Below, piece after piece: positions 37,422-46,768 of a stretch of 64,000 bases of DNA. The position numbers and the translations under genes were made by a program. The stretch comes from Riemerella anatipestifer (GTDB taxonomy: Bacteria > Bacteroidota > Bacteroidia > Flavobacteriales > Weeksellaceae). The notes beneath the pieces were generated by a model that saw only the letters and a list, made by a program, of their open reading frames with translations, was not told the DNA's origin and ran no database searches. Position 1 is the first letter of the stretch; every line of letters starts with the position of its first letter. The stretch covers positions 2,418,001 to 2,482,000 of the forward strand of contig NZ_CP142016.1 in assembly GCF_035666175.1 (NCBI RefSeq). The letters run 5' to 3'.

Positions 37422-38007
37422 GCCACACTATCCAACTGCTTCGTCCGAAGGATTGAACTTACCGAGTGATTAAATTGTAAATAATAAGAAACTGAATTCA
37501 GACCCAGCCGAGCAGAACGTGTTAGAGGTCTAAATTCATTTTCTACAACGGACGACTTGAAAGCATATTTGAATGAGTCGACTCTTAAAAAATGTTGGGG
37601 AGTACAGCTGATAACTTTTAACGCTCGACTGAATGTTGGACTTTTAAAACCTAAAAAAAGAGGAAAAATCCAAAAGGGAAGAACCTCAAACTGACGAAAA
37701 GCGGAAAAACGAATGGATTTTGGAACTGAAAACTGAAAAAGAATAACTAAAAAACTGCGGAACTGACTTAAAGGCTGAAAAACTAAACGGTCAAATTGTG
37801 GACTTGAACGCTGAAAATGTGAAAAACGTGCGGACTGAAAACTATGCGGAAAAGACACCACGCAGAAAAAAATAGTACAGCTGGTAACAAGGTATTGCCG
37901 CAAGCGGGGTTAATTGCTTTTTTAGAAAATTTTGTTTATCTTTGGAGTATGGTATTTTAGTTGAAGTTAGGTGCTGAGAAGCCCCGCCTTCGGCAATACC
38001 CTGACCG
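37416..38007 (+). other. Chimeric gene-less cassette of family A (unit 28)
   Basis: The first ~65 bp (TTGCCTGCCACACTATCC onward) differ from other family A units. From AAATTGTAAATAATAAG onward it is family A, second allele, with the hairpin at 37488-37543. The unit start no longer complements its own end (CTGGTAAC). It is a fusion of two cassettes. Confidence 0.6.
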
Positions 38008-38013
38008 TTATCT
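37882..38013 (+). repeat. attC site of unit 28
   Basis: R'' TGGTAAC, R' GTTATCT. Arms as in unit 15, but the last right-arm bases read CCCTGACC as in units 19 and 32. Confidence 0.8.
37914..37944 (+). promoter_or_regulatory. Promoter inside the attC centre of unit 28
   Basis: TTG at 37914-37916, 20-nt spacer, TATCTTTG at 37937-37944; the next start codon is about 104 nt downstream. Confidence 0.65.
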
Positions 38014-38047
38014 GCAATCTTGCCAAGCCACCGTTAATAAATAGAAA

Positions 38048-38671
38048 ATGAGGGGATTTATCAAAATAGCATTGATTTTATTTGGAATTGTAGTCTTATT
38101 ACACTTTATTTTTATGATGATTGTTTTGAGTGCATTTGGTGGTTTTGATAAATCATACTCAACTTCTGATTTGAAAGAAGAATATATCAACAATAAAGAC
38201 AAAATATCCGAAGTAATAAACTACTACAATAGTATTGTTTCAGAAGACAAAATTGTAGAAATAGAGTTTGAAGATGGTGAAACAATTGCAAGATTTGGAA
38301 TTTATTACAGAGACTCCACAATGGGAAAAAATAACTTTTTGGATTGGGACTTGAAATTAAATTCTAGCCGAACAGATAGCATCATGAAAACAATCAATTG
38401 GAATAATGAAATTTTAAAAACTTTGAAAAACAAACTAGATGGTGCTAACTGTATTCAGATAAAAAATGGTGAACCAACTCAAGTTGGATTTGCGAGAAGT
38501 GGGATGGGAATGTACTTTTTTAATATTTTTAAAAATCCTATAAATTATACTCAATTTATAACCGATGAAAATTATAATGATTGTAATTTTCGATATGTAG
38601 ATCCATATTTAGTTTTGGAATATAGAGGCGGTGCAATTGGTCCCCAATGTTTTCCGGAAAAAGACAAATAA
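38048..38671 (+). CDS. Hypothetical protein with N-terminal membrane anchor (unit 29)
   Basis: 207 residues. One hydrophobic helix (about residues 5-30) is followed by a soluble, charged domain exposed outside the cytoplasm. I recognise no family. It is the only gene of its cassette. A role in defence or envelope stress would be a guess. Confidence 0.6.
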   Translation: MRGFIKIALILFGIVVLLHFIFMMIVLSAFGGFDKSYSTSDLKEEYINNKDKISEVINYYNSIVSEDKIVEIEFEDGETIARFGIYYRDSTMGKNNFLDWDLKLNSSRTDSIMKTINWNNEILKTLKNKLDGANCIQIKNGEPTQVGFARSGMGMYFFNIFKNPINYTQFITDENYNDCNFRYVDPYLVLEYRGGAIGPQCFPEKDK

Positions 38672-38681
38672 TAAAGACAGC

Positions 38682-38873
38682 AGATAACATAGTATTTGCG
38701 AAAGGCGGGGAGAGGTAATAGTTGAAAATTAGGGAATATTTATCCGCTACTGCTTTTCCGTATTACTTTTTTCTTAAATTAGCAATACGGAAAAAGCATC
38801 CGCCTCGGTTTGGTCGAAATTGAACGATTGGTTCAATTTAGTCCGCCCTTCGCAAATACTTTTTCCGTTGTAA
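38682..38873 (+). repeat. attC site of unit 29
   Basis: R'' AGATAAC, R' GTTGTAA. The left arm TAGTATTTGCGAAAGGCGGGG pairs with CCGCCCTTCGCAAATACT. The unit start TTATCTGC is complementary to GCAGATAA. Confidence 0.85.
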
Positions 38874-38891
38874 CCAATTTAGGAAAACCTT

Positions 38892-39269
38892 GTGGAAAAA
38901 ACGACGGAAAAAATAAATGAAGATTTAAAAGCTGATTTTGTGTTACTAATGCACCCACGTTCTAAGTGGTTGTTTTGGAAATATTTTCGGAAATATCGAA
39001 TAGAAGGCTCTTTGTGGAATATCTCTGAATTTATTGTTTACAAAGGAATAGAGGTCGAATTTATGTTTTATTCACGAGAAAACGAATTATTATTTCAAGA
39101 CACCTATGAATTAGACCGCTGGTTATCTCCTCGAACTAAACGAGAATTGATAATAGATTTACCTGAATTAGTGAAGAAAACAGAACAGAAATTTAATCAT
39201 TTTGATTACCGAATCACTAAATGGATAGAAGTGTCAGGAGTGGGAGGACATAATACCGTTAAACCCTAA
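38892..39269 (+). CDS. Hypothetical protein (unit 30)
   Basis: 125 residues from a GTG at 38892; no in-frame ATG occurs until residue 20. The sequence is charged and soluble, with an aromatic patch (KWLFWKYFRKYRIEG). No family recognised. Between its stop and the attC site lie about 180 bp in which I see no gene. Confidence 0.5.
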   Translation: MEKTTEKINEDLKADFVLLMHPRSKWLFWKYFRKYRIEGSLWNISEFIVYKGIEVEFMFYSRENELLFQDTYELDRWLSPRTKRELIIDLPELVKKTEQKFNHFDYRITKWIEVSGVGGHNTVKP

Positions 39270-39454
39270 CTCTGTCAAATTTCTCTGCCTAAGCCTCATA
39301 AATAATTGATTTTCATATTTTTACAACACGACACAGAATAACCTAATTATTGCATTAAGCATTAAAAATCAAAATGTTACAATGTTTAAACTGTCTGAAC
39401 AATCAGATTTAGGGTTAAGTATAAAGATAGAGAAATAAAGAAAATAAAAACTGG

Positions 39455-39585
39455 TTACAACAAGGTATTGCCGCAAGCGGGGTTAATTGTTTTTTTAGAA
39501 AATTTTGTTTATCTTCGAAGAGTGATATTTTAGTTGAAGTAAGGTGCTAATAAGCCCCGCCTTCGGCAATACCCGACCGATGTAG
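39455..39585 (+). repeat. attC site of unit 30, joined to a palindromic unit
   Basis: R'' TTACAAC. Arms GGTATTGCCGCAAGCGGGG and CCCCGCCTTCGGCAATACC. The right end joins unit 31 at ACCG/ATG. Its promoter boxes are TTG (39487-39489), N20, then TATCTTCG (39510-39517), with the last consensus position region mutated. Confidence 0.8.
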
Positions 39586-39739
39586 CGAAAGGAGCGAAGC
39601 GGATTTCGCTACATCGGCTCGGCGGCTTACACCGCCTGATGAGCTCGTCGCTTCGCGAACTTCGCACATCAAGCGGTTTTGCAAAATTCCCTCACGGAAG
39701 CAGAGCTTCCAGAGGAAACTTCGCAAAGCCGCCGAGCCG
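39577..39739. repeat. Palindromic gene-less mini-cassette (unit 31)
   Basis: CCGATGTAGCGAAA (39577-39590) and TTTCGCTACATCGG (39604-39617) enclose GGAGCGAAGCGGA, the reverse complement of the loop in unit 5. The rest matches unit 5, ending GCCGAGCCG before TTGGTGG. Confidence 0.75.
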
Positions 39740-39794
39740 TTGGTGGCAATTTTACAAACCAACAGCAAAGACAAACAAAACTTGACATTAAACG

Positions 39795-40958
39795 ATGAAA
39801 TTAAAAAAAATATTATTATTTCTGCCCCTTACCATAATTATATATTTGGGAGTAGGTGCATTACTTTTATATACTGAAACAATTCAAAGATTATATATTT
39901 TCCTGGGGTGGTCTATAAAGCACGGAAATACAGACGAAGATAGCTCAACAGTTAGTTCAGACGGTCCAATTATTATTTACGAAAATGGCAAAATAATTAA
40001 TTATCAAATCTTTCCAAAAGATACTTTATTTACAACGAGTAAAGTTGAAATTAGTAAGCAGGATACTTTAAGTTGTTATGTTGATAAAACAAGAGATACA
40101 TTCAAATTTCAATTAAAAGATAGTTTGGAAATCGAACCAACAGAATATGCCTTACCCAATAAAATGCTTGTCATTTCTGACATTGAAGGAAATTTTAAAG
40201 GTTTTAAATCAATTTTGCTGGGAAATAAAATCATTGATAATCAATTTAATTGGACTTTTGGGGATAATCATTTGGTTTTAGTTGGAGATTTTTTTGATAG
40301 AGGTTTAAATATTACTGAATGTCTATGGTTGGTTTACAAACTTGAAAAAGAAGCGGAAAAACAAGGCGGAAAAGTCCATTTTATTTTAGGAAATCACGAA
40401 ATGATGAACCTAAAAGGAGAATTAAAATATGTTCGAGATAAATACCACGAAAATGCAGATACTTTAAAATTAGACTATGGAAAATGGTACGCAAATAATA
40501 CTGAATTAGGTAGATGGTTAAGAACAAAAAATGGCGTTGAAAAAATTGGTGATTTTCTATTTGTTCATGCAGGTATTAGAAAAGATTTTCCTGAAAAATA
40601 CAATTTAAAAGAAATCAATGAGAACATAAGAAAATCAATAGATACAAATTTTGAGAAAGGTAAAAAACGAGATGATGTTTTTATAGGAAACGAAAGTCCA
40701 CTTTGGTATCGTGGTATAGCAAAAGAAGATGAAGCCCAAAAGGATGTAGAGAATACATTAGCAAAATATAAGTCTTCAAAAATGATTATTGGACATACGA
40801 TTTTTGAAAAAATTCAATTTTTGTACAATCAGAAAGTTATTGCAATTGATTTGGAGCACAAAAAAAATTCTGATAAAGGTAAAATGTTTGCTCTTTGGTT
40901 TGAAAACGGCGACTTTAAAATAACCGACCAAAATGGAACTAAAACTGCATTGAAATAA
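39795..40958 (+). CDS. Membrane-anchored metallophosphoesterase (unit 32)
   Basis: 387 residues. One N-terminal membrane helix (about residues 5-28) is followed, from about 125, by a calcineurin-like phosphoesterase core: VISDIEGNF, LVGDFFDRG, FILGNHEMM and, later, FVHAGIR and IIGHT, all metal-ligand motifs. This resembles PPP-type or ApaH-like phosphatases, which remove phosphate from proteins or nucleotides. The anchor suggests an extracytoplasmic domain. Substrate unknown. Confidence 0.8.
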   Translation: MKLKKILLFLPLTIIIYLGVGALLLYTETIQRLYIFLGWSIKHGNTDEDSSTVSSDGPIIIYENGKIINYQIFPKDTLFTTSKVEISKQDTLSCYVDKTRDTFKFQLKDSLEIEPTEYALPNKMLVISDIEGNFKGFKSILLGNKIIDNQFNWTFGDNHLVLVGDFFDRGLNITECLWLVYKLEKEAEKQGGKVHFILGNHEMMNLKGELKYVRDKYHENADTLKLDYGKWYANNTELGRWLRTKNGVEKIGDFLFVHAGIRKDFPEKYNLKEINENIRKSIDTNFEKGKKRDDVFIGNESPLWYRGIAKEDEAQKDVENTLAKYKSSKMIIGHTIFEKIQFLYNQKVIAIDLEHKKNSDKGKMFALWFENGDFKITDQNGTKTALK

Positions 40959-40967
40959 AAAAACTGC

Positions 40968-41100
40968 CACCAACATGGTATTGCCGCAAGCGGGGTTAAT
41001 TGCTTTTTTAGAAAAATTTGTTTACCTTTGAAGTATGGTATTTTAGTTGAAGTTAGGTGCCGAGAAGTCCCAGCCTTCGGTAATACCCTGACCGTTATCA
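40968..41100 (+). repeat. attC site of unit 32
   Basis: R'' CACCAAC, R' GTTATCA. Arms GGTATTGCCGCAAGCGGGG and CCCAGCCTTCGGTAATACC. The unit start TTGGTGGCA is complementary to TGCCACCAA over 9 bp. Confidence 0.85.
41000..41030 (+). promoter_or_regulatory. Promoter inside the attC centre of unit 32, reading into the helicase operon
   Basis: TTG at 41000-41002, 20-nt spacer, TACCTTTG at 41023-41030; the helicase starts 119 nt downstream. Confidence 0.65.
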
Positions 41101-41148
41101 GCAAGCGTACTCAACCGCACCGACAAAACTAAACAGTAGATAAATTAA

Positions 41149-44100
41149 ATGAAAAAATACACGGCAAACTACACATATACTAATCCGAATTTTGTAATTC
41201 AAAACCTTGTAACAAATCAGACAAATGCTGAGTTGTTACAGACTTTATATGTCGTAAAGAATATTTTACAACGTGGTTTCCCAACAACTCTTTCAAAATA
41301 TCTACAATCGCAATTAGGCGAAATTCATAAACTTGACAACTTTGAAGAACGTTTTTTGTTTGCCACAAACCAGACACCAATTTGGAACGACACAATAAAA
41401 GGAGATAAAGACAATAATCATTATCCAGCAAAGGACTTTTTTGAACGAATAATTCCTAATGAATTTGGCGATTTTTCTTTTATTCAGTCTTTGCTTATTC
41501 CCGAAATTGAAATCAACGAGATAACAGGTGAAGATGACAAAAATTTCATCAATCAACAAGTAGATTTTTATTTACCACAAGCAAAACTCGTAATTGAAAT
41601 TGACGGACAGCAGCACAAGATTGATGAAGTTACAAGAGTTTCGGATAACACAAGAGATAACTATTTAGCAAGCAAAGGAATTACGACTATAAGAATTACT
41701 ACAAGAGAATTGCAAAACGGAACTTATACGGAAAAAGTTGAAACGATTTTAAAATATCTTGAACGTTACGATAAACTTCTGGATTTCTATAAAAACGCTT
41801 GTAGAAAAATAGAAGAAAATAGGCTGAGAGAAGAAGAAATTAAAACGAAATTATTGCCTACGGCAATAATCCGTTTTCAAATTTTACTCATTGAGTTGCT
41901 TACTCATAAGTATTTAACATTTGACGAAGATTGGAATTTCAATATTTTAGCTCATGAAGATTTACCCGATTTTGCTGAATTGGCAATAAAAGATCTAATC
42001 ATTTGGATTGATAAACTTTGGCAACTTAAAAACAAACAAGAACTCAAAAAGCCAAATTTCAACATTGCAATAACGAATGATAAAACAAAATTTCAGCCAA
42101 TAACCCAAGCCATAAATATTGACTTTTCGCTATTCAAACGCTATACGGACGAAAATAAAATCAACGAAGATGTGATTTTTGTCCGTACAGATTATTTTGA
42201 CATTGTAAAAGACAAAAATTATTTCAGAGTTAGCACAACCGAACTAATCAACTACAATATAACAGACGAAGACAAAACAATTTTAGAGTTTTTTCTTGAT
42301 AACATTTTTGACAAACCAAGCTTTAGAGAAGGACAATTTCCTATCATTTCAAACGCATTAAACAGAAAAGATACAATCGGACTTTTGCCAACAGGTGGCG
42401 GAAAATCTTTGTGCTATCAACTTCCGTGTTTATTACAACCAAGTATAAACTTTGTAGTTTGTCCAATCAAATCGCTGATGTATGACCAAAACGATAATTT
42501 GGTTAAAACACTTGTAACAAATGTAAGTTTCATTACAAGCGATTTGGAGAAGGACGAAAGACGAGAAATAGAAACCAATTTTGAACAAGGGCGATATTTA
42601 TTTGTTTGGATTTCGCCTGAAAAATTTCAAATTCCAAGTTTCAGAGAAAAAATAAATGCCCTTGTCGCTAATTTTTCTATCGCTTACGCAGTTGTGGACG
42701 AAGTGCATTGCCTTTCAGAATGGGGGCACGATTTCAGAACTTCGTATCTGAATTTAGCCAAAACCATTGACAAATTAAGTCCGAAAGATGAAAACGGAGA
42801 AGGCAAAATCAAATTTATTGGTTTAACGGCAACGGCTTCCGTTAATGTTTTGAAAGACATTAAAATTGAGTTTTCAAGACAGAAACAGCGTTTGGAAGAT
42901 GAAAATATAAAATCACTTTTGGATTACAGCCGAAAAGAATTACAATTTGAAGTGATTAATGATAAGGGAAATAAAAGGCAACAGTTACAAAACCTTATTG
43001 AAGAACTTAAAAACACAGAAAATTTTATTGAAACAACCGAAAAAGCAGGTTTAGTTTTTACGCCAAATGTAAACGGTGCTTATGGTTGCTATCAAGTTTC
43101 AAACATATTAAACACGCTTTACCAAAATAAAGTTAGTTGGTTTTCGGGCGATATTCCCAAACGAGATGTTTACGATGAAAAAGCAGGAAAAAAAATAAGA
43201 ACAGAACCTATAATGAACCGTGACGAGTTCAATAAACACAAACAGAAAGTTCAAAAAGATTTCAAAGAAAACAAGTATCAACTTTTAGTTGCTACAAAAG
43301 CCTTTGGAATGGGTATTGACAAGCAAAATATTTTTTATACTTTTCATTATGGTTTGCCAAGTTCTGTAGAAGCACTATACCAAGAAGCAGGAAGAGCAGG
43401 TCGTTGGGATAAGCGAAAAAAAGAAAACAAAAATAAAATAGGGAAATGTTATGTTTTACATTCGCCCGAAACACACGACCAAGAGAGAGTTGAACGACTT
43501 TTCCATAAAGATACAACTTTTTCAGAAATGAAAGCAATCAGCGATGAAGTTGGTTTTGGTGGTAGAGATATTTTCAAGCAAGTTTTTCTTTTCGTTCAAG
43601 GACAAAACGATATCGAAAAAGATTTTGAAATTATTTTAGGTATAATCAAAAATTATTTCAAAGAAAAATCAAAAGTCAGAATTTTTTGGAATGATGCATA
43701 TTCAAAACTCAAAATAAAAAGTGATGTTTTGCAAAAGGCGATTTATCGTTTGAGTTTATTAGGTATAATTTCCGATTGGACGACCAATTTCATTGACCAT
43801 TTTGAAGTTCAATTTAAGTCGCTTAATGAAAATCATATTATCAAAAATATTTCCGACTACATTACAAAATATGAACCCAACACCGATGTAAAAAAAGATT
43901 TACAAAATGTTCCTCAAAACTCCGTTTTAGAAAAAGCAGTTTGGTATTTACTGAATTGGACTTTTGAAAATATTGCATACAGCCGAAAACAATCACTTAA
44001 AACGCTTTCCGATTGGTGTTCGGAATTTGAAAATAGTGAAAGTTTTAAGCGACGCATTGACAGTTATTTCATTTTTTCAGAAACGACTTTTGTTTTTCAA

Positions 44101-44580
44101 CACATTGCAGAAAATCAAAAGGATTACGAACGATGGTTTGAAGTTTTGACATCTAACAATCAATTTCCAAACAAAACGGAATTTGAAAAACTAAAAGACA
44201 GCATTAGCCGATTTTTGGAAAGTTACCGCAATAGTGTTGGACTAAATTTTGTGAGCGGTTTTGTGCGTTTAGCATTGGATGAATATGAAGATAGTGACGG
44301 AAAAGAACGCTTTGAAAGTACTTTATCAAATGTTAAAGAAACCTTTACCCAAGAACAACAAGAAGACTTTTTGAACCGCTTAAAAGTTTTAGGAAAGCAT
44401 TTGACCGAAGAACAAAAAATGGAATTGAGCCAATCCATTTCAAGATATTATCCTGAAATGTTGGAAGGACTTGCTGAATACTACGATTTGGCATATTTGC
44501 TAAATGATGTTTACGCAGAAAAATTAAAAAAAATGAAAACCCTTAATAGAAAGTTATATGAGCAACTTGCAAAAATTTAA
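41149..44580 (+). CDS. Large RecQ-like helicase with N-terminal DUF559/Vsr-like nuclease domain (unit 33)
   Basis: 1143 residues. At about 140-205 is a nuclease-like segment: FYLPQAKLVIEIDGQQH, then TRDNYLASKGITTIRI, as in DUF559/Vsr-type PD-(D/E)XK folds. At about 390-760 is a superfamily 2 helicase of RecQ type: FREGQFPII, Walker A LPTGGGKSLCYQ, DEVH box VVDEVHCLSEWGHDFR, and motif V-VI KAFGMGIDKQ with YQEAGRAGR. The last ~350 residues have no domain I recognise. The next gene overlaps the stop by 23 bp. The pair, alone in one cassette, looks like a phage-defence module; I cannot match it to a named system. Confidence 0.75.
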   Translation: MKKYTANYTYTNPNFVIQNLVTNQTNAELLQTLYVVKNILQRGFPTTLSKYLQSQLGEIHKLDNFEERFLFATNQTPIWNDTIKGDKDNNHYPAKDFFERIIPNEFGDFSFIQSLLIPEIEINEITGEDDKNFINQQVDFYLPQAKLVIEIDGQQHKIDEVTRVSDNTRDNYLASKGITTIRITTRELQNGTYTEKVETILKYLERYDKLLDFYKNACRKIEENRLREEEIKTKLLPTAIIRFQILLIELLTHKYLTFDEDWNFNILAHEDLPDFAELAIKDLIIWIDKLWQLKNKQELKKPNFNIAITNDKTKFQPITQAINIDFSLFKRYTDENKINEDVIFVRTDYFDIVKDKNYFRVSTTELINYNITDEDKTILEFFLDNIFDKPSFREGQFPIISNALNRKDTIGLLPTGGGKSLCYQLPCLLQPSINFVVCPIKSLMYDQNDNLVKTLVTNVSFITSDLEKDERREIETNFEQGRYLFVWISPEKFQIPSFREKINALVANFSIAYAVVDEVHCLSEWGHDFRTSYLNLAKTIDKLSPKDENGEGKIKFIGLTATASVNVLKDIKIEFSRQKQRLEDENIKSLLDYSRKELQFEVINDKGNKRQQLQNLIEELKNTENFIETTEKAGLVFTPNVNGAYGCYQVSNILNTLYQNKVSWFSGDIPKRDVYDEKAGKKIRTEPIMNRDEFNKHKQKVQKDFKENKYQLLVATKAFGMGIDKQNIFYTFHYGLPSSVEALYQEAGRAGRWDKRKKENKNKIGKCYVLHSPETHDQERVERLFHKDTTFSEMKAISDEVGFGGRDIFKQVFLFVQGQNDIEKDFEIILGIIKNYFKEKSKVRIFWNDAYSKLKIKSDVLQKAIYRLSLLGIISDWTTNFIDHFEVQFKSLNENHIIKNISDYITKYEPNTDVKKDLQNVPQNSVLEKAVWYLLNWTFENIAYSRKQSLKTLSDWCSEFENSESFKRRIDSYFIFSETTFVFQHIAENQKDYERWFEVLTSNNQFPNKTEFEKLKDSISRFLESYRNSVGLNFVSGFVRLALDEYEDSDGKERFESTLSNVKETFTQEQQEDFLNRLKVLGKHLTEEQKMELSQSISRYYPEMLEGLAEYYDLAYLLNDVYAEKLKKMKTLNRKLYEQLAKI

Positions 44581-45139
44581 TCAAACGCTTGAAAGTTTCA
44601 ACCAAGAAGTTGAGCAACTCAAAGATGTTTCAGCTGCTTACAAGAAGTTACAGCAACTTATCGAAACTTACAATCAAATCATCAAGACATTTGAAGAAAA
44701 TAGCAATACGCTTGACAAAATAAATGAATTTCAAAAAGTTCAACAGGAAAAAGTTGTCAAAAGTTTAGCAGAAATTGAAACCGCCAATAAGCAAAATAAA
44801 ACTGAACTTGCCAAACTTATTGAAGGCAAAACCGACATAATCCGAAAAGAAAACAAGGACTTTTACAAAGATCTTGAAAGCACAATTAAAATTAAACTTG
44901 ATGATAACAAATCGGAAATCAAAAAACTGATTGAGAACGAGAGAAACCAAATCAAGCAGATTTTTGAAATTGAGTTTATGAAAAACACAAAGGAATTAAG
45001 ACAAGTTATAGAAAACGAAACCAACAAACAGACACAATTACTTGCCGACAATCAAAAGACAATCAAAATTTCCATTTGGGTTATTGGTGGATTGACTTTA
45101 ATAATGAGCCTTTTAGCACTAATAAAATTATGGATGTAA
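44558..45139 (+). CDS. Coiled-coil protein with C-terminal membrane helix, partner of the helicase-nuclease (unit 33)
   Basis: 193 residues. Residues 1-165 are almost entirely charged coiled coil, and residues about 170-190 form one membrane helix (WVIGGLTLIMSLLALIKLW). It is tail-anchored with the coil in the cytoplasm. The start lies inside the end of the helicase gene (23-bp overlap), indicating coupled translation and a joint function, perhaps sensing or tethering at the membrane. No family recognised. Confidence 0.7.
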   Translation: MSNLQKFNQTLESFNQEVEQLKDVSAAYKKLQQLIETYNQIIKTFEENSNTLDKINEFQKVQQEKVVKSLAEIETANKQNKTELAKLIEGKTDIIRKENKDFYKDLESTIKIKLDDNKSEIKKLIENERNQIKQIFEIEFMKNTKELRQVIENETNKQTQLLADNQKTIKISIWVIGGLTLIMSLLALIKLWM

Positions 45140-45159
45140 CGCCTGACAAAAACGCCAGC

Positions 45160-45291
45160 TGATAACAAGGTATTGCCGCAAGCGGGGCTGGTTTGCATTT
45201 CCGAAACTTTTGTCTATCTTTGAAGTATGGTGTTTTAGTTGAAGTTAGGTGCTAATAAGCCCCGCCTTCGGCAATACCTGAGCCGTCCGAT
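45160..45291 (+). repeat. attC site of unit 33, joined to a palindromic unit
   Basis: R'' TGATAAC. Arms GGTATTGCCGCAAGCGGGG and CCCCGCCTTCGGCAATACC. The junction reads GAGCCG/TCCGATG, with extra bases compared with the other palindromic units. The unit start TTATCAGC is complementary to GCTGATAA. Confidence 0.8.
45193..45222 (+). promoter_or_regulatory. Promoter inside the attC centre of unit 33
   Basis: TTG at 45193-45195, 19-nt spacer, TATCTTTG at 45215-45222. The spacer sequence differs from other copies, yet both boxes are kept. Confidence 0.65.
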
Positions 45292-45449
45292 GTAGCGAAA
45301 GGAGCGAAGCGGATTTCGCTACATCGGCTCGGCGGCTTACACCGCCTGATGAGCTCGTCGCTTCGCGAACTTCGCACATCAAGCGGTTTTGCAAAATTCC
45401 CTCACGGAAGCAGAGCTTCCAGAGGAAACTTCGCAAAGCCGCCGAGCCG
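45287..45449. repeat. Palindromic gene-less mini-cassette (unit 34)
   Basis: Same as unit 31, with loop GGAGCGAAGCGGA. It ends GCCGAGCCG before TTACCTGC. Confidence 0.75.
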
Positions 45450-45481
45450 TTACCTGCAAGTTTATGTAAACAGTTCGTGCT

Positions 45482-45982
45482 ATGATTGAAATTCAAAAAT
45501 TTAAGAAAGAAAATATTGAAAAATTAATTTCGTGGATTGATAATGCTGAAGATTTGATGCAATTTGCCGGTCCGAAATTTACTTTTCCCCTAACAAAATT
45601 ACAAATCCTGGAATCTTTAGAAGATAAAAATCGATTTACATTTTCAGTAAAAAATAAAGATGAAATAATTGGACACGCCGAAATTTATTTCAAAGAAAAT
45701 TCACTTGCTTTAGGACGAATTTTAATCAATAAAGAAAATCGTGGAAAAGGCTATGGAAAATTATTAACCGAAAAACTACTGGATTACGGCTTTGAAAATT
45801 CGGAAAAAGAATTTGCCGAATTAAATGTATTCGATTGGAATATACCTGCCATAAAATCTTATGAAAAAGCCGGTTTTATAATTAATCCGAATGAATCAGT
45901 ACAAAGAGAAATAAATGGGAAAATTTGGACTGCACTAAATATGAGAATTTATAGACAGGAATATAAGAAAACCTGCAGGTAA
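45482..45982 (+). CDS. GNAT family N-acetyltransferase (unit 35)
   Basis: 166 residues of the GNAT fold. The acetyl-CoA-binding motif A reads LGRILINKENRGKGYGKLLTEKLL (about residues 79-102), followed by AELNVFDWNIPAIKSYEKAGF, typical of RimJ/RimL-like members. The substrate is unknown; protein N-termini, amino acids or an antibiotic are possible. Confidence 0.85.
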   Translation: MIEIQKFKKENIEKLISWIDNAEDLMQFAGPKFTFPLTKLQILESLEDKNRFTFSVKNKDEIIGHAEIYFKENSLALGRILINKENRGKGYGKLLTEKLLDYGFENSEKEFAELNVFDWNIPAIKSYEKAGFIINPNESVQREINGKIWTALNMRIYRQEYKKTCR

Positions 45983-46169
45983 CATAGTATTTGCAAAAGA
46001 CTGGGTAAAGGTGTCGAATTGAAAAGCAGAAATATTTAGCCGCATATGCTTTTCAATTCAACTATTTTGATTAATTTAGTTTCATTGAAAAAGCATCTGC
46101 TACGGTTGGTCGAAATTGAACTATTCGTTCAATTTAGCCCGCCCTTCACAAATACTTATTCCGTTGTCT
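45977..46169 (+). repeat. attC site of unit 35
   Basis: R'' AGGTAAC, R' GTTGTCT. The left arm TAGTATTTGCAAAAGACTGGG pairs imperfectly with CCGCCCTTCACAAATACT. The unit start TTACCTGC is complementary to GCAGGTAA. Confidence 0.8.
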
Positions 46170-46246
46170 GCAATAATTTACCAATTATTACGCTGAATCC
46201 AATTTTATTAAAAATTTGTACGTATATTTGTACAAAATATTAAATC

Positions 46247-46501
46247 ATGTTTGTAGCAAGTGTATCAGATTTTAGGAAAGACATTAAAAGTTATTTCGAC
46301 CGAGTGACGAAAAACTTTGAAACCTTAATCATCAATCGAGGAAAGGATTCAGGCATTGTCGTGATGTCTTTAGACGAGTATAATTCTTTAATGGCAACGA
46401 ATCATGAACTCTCATCAAAGAAAAACGAAATGAGACTTGATACTGCTATTGAAAAACTTAAAAAAGGTTCTTCTTTTCAAAAAGAATTAATTGAAGAGTG
46501 A
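46247..46501 (+). CDS. YefM/Phd-family antitoxin (unit 36)
   Basis: 84 residues. The N-terminus SVSDFRKDIKSYFDRVTKNFETLIINRGKDSGIVVMSLDEYNSL is the Phd/YefM fold, which binds DNA and neutralises the toxin with its C-terminal tail. The stop overlaps the toxin start by 4 bp (ATGA). Confidence 0.9.
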   Translation: MFVASVSDFRKDIKSYFDRVTKNFETLIINRGKDSGIVVMSLDEYNSLMATNHELSSKKNEMRLDTAIEKLKKGSSFQKELIEE

Positions 46502-46758
46502 TGAAATATGTTTTTGTAGACGAATCTTGGGAGGATTATTTATACTGGCAAAAAATTGATAAGAAGAAACTAAAGAGAATTAATGATCTACTCAAAGACA
46601 TTTCAAGAAATCCATTTGAGGGCATTGGCAAGCCTGAACCTCTAAAGCATAAATATTCCGGTTTTTGGTCAAGAAGAATTGATGATGAGCATAGACTGAT
46701 TTATAAATTTGAGGACGACCAAATATTAATAGCAAAGTGCAGATTTCATTATGATTGA
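46498..46758 (+). CDS. YoeB-family mRNA interferase toxin (unit 36)
   Basis: 86 residues of the YoeB type: WEDYLYWQKIDKKKLKRIN, then GIGKPEPLKHKYSGFWSRRIDDEHRLIYKFEDD, with the C-terminal KCRFHYD matching the catalytic His-Tyr end. Such toxins cut mRNA at the ribosomal A site. It is paired with the antitoxin just upstream. Confidence 0.92.
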   Translation: MMKYVFVDESWEDYLYWQKIDKKKLKRINDLLKDISRNPFEGIGKPEPLKHKYSGFWSRRIDDEHRLIYKFEDDQILIAKCRFHYD

Positions 46759-46768
46759 GAATTACTGC

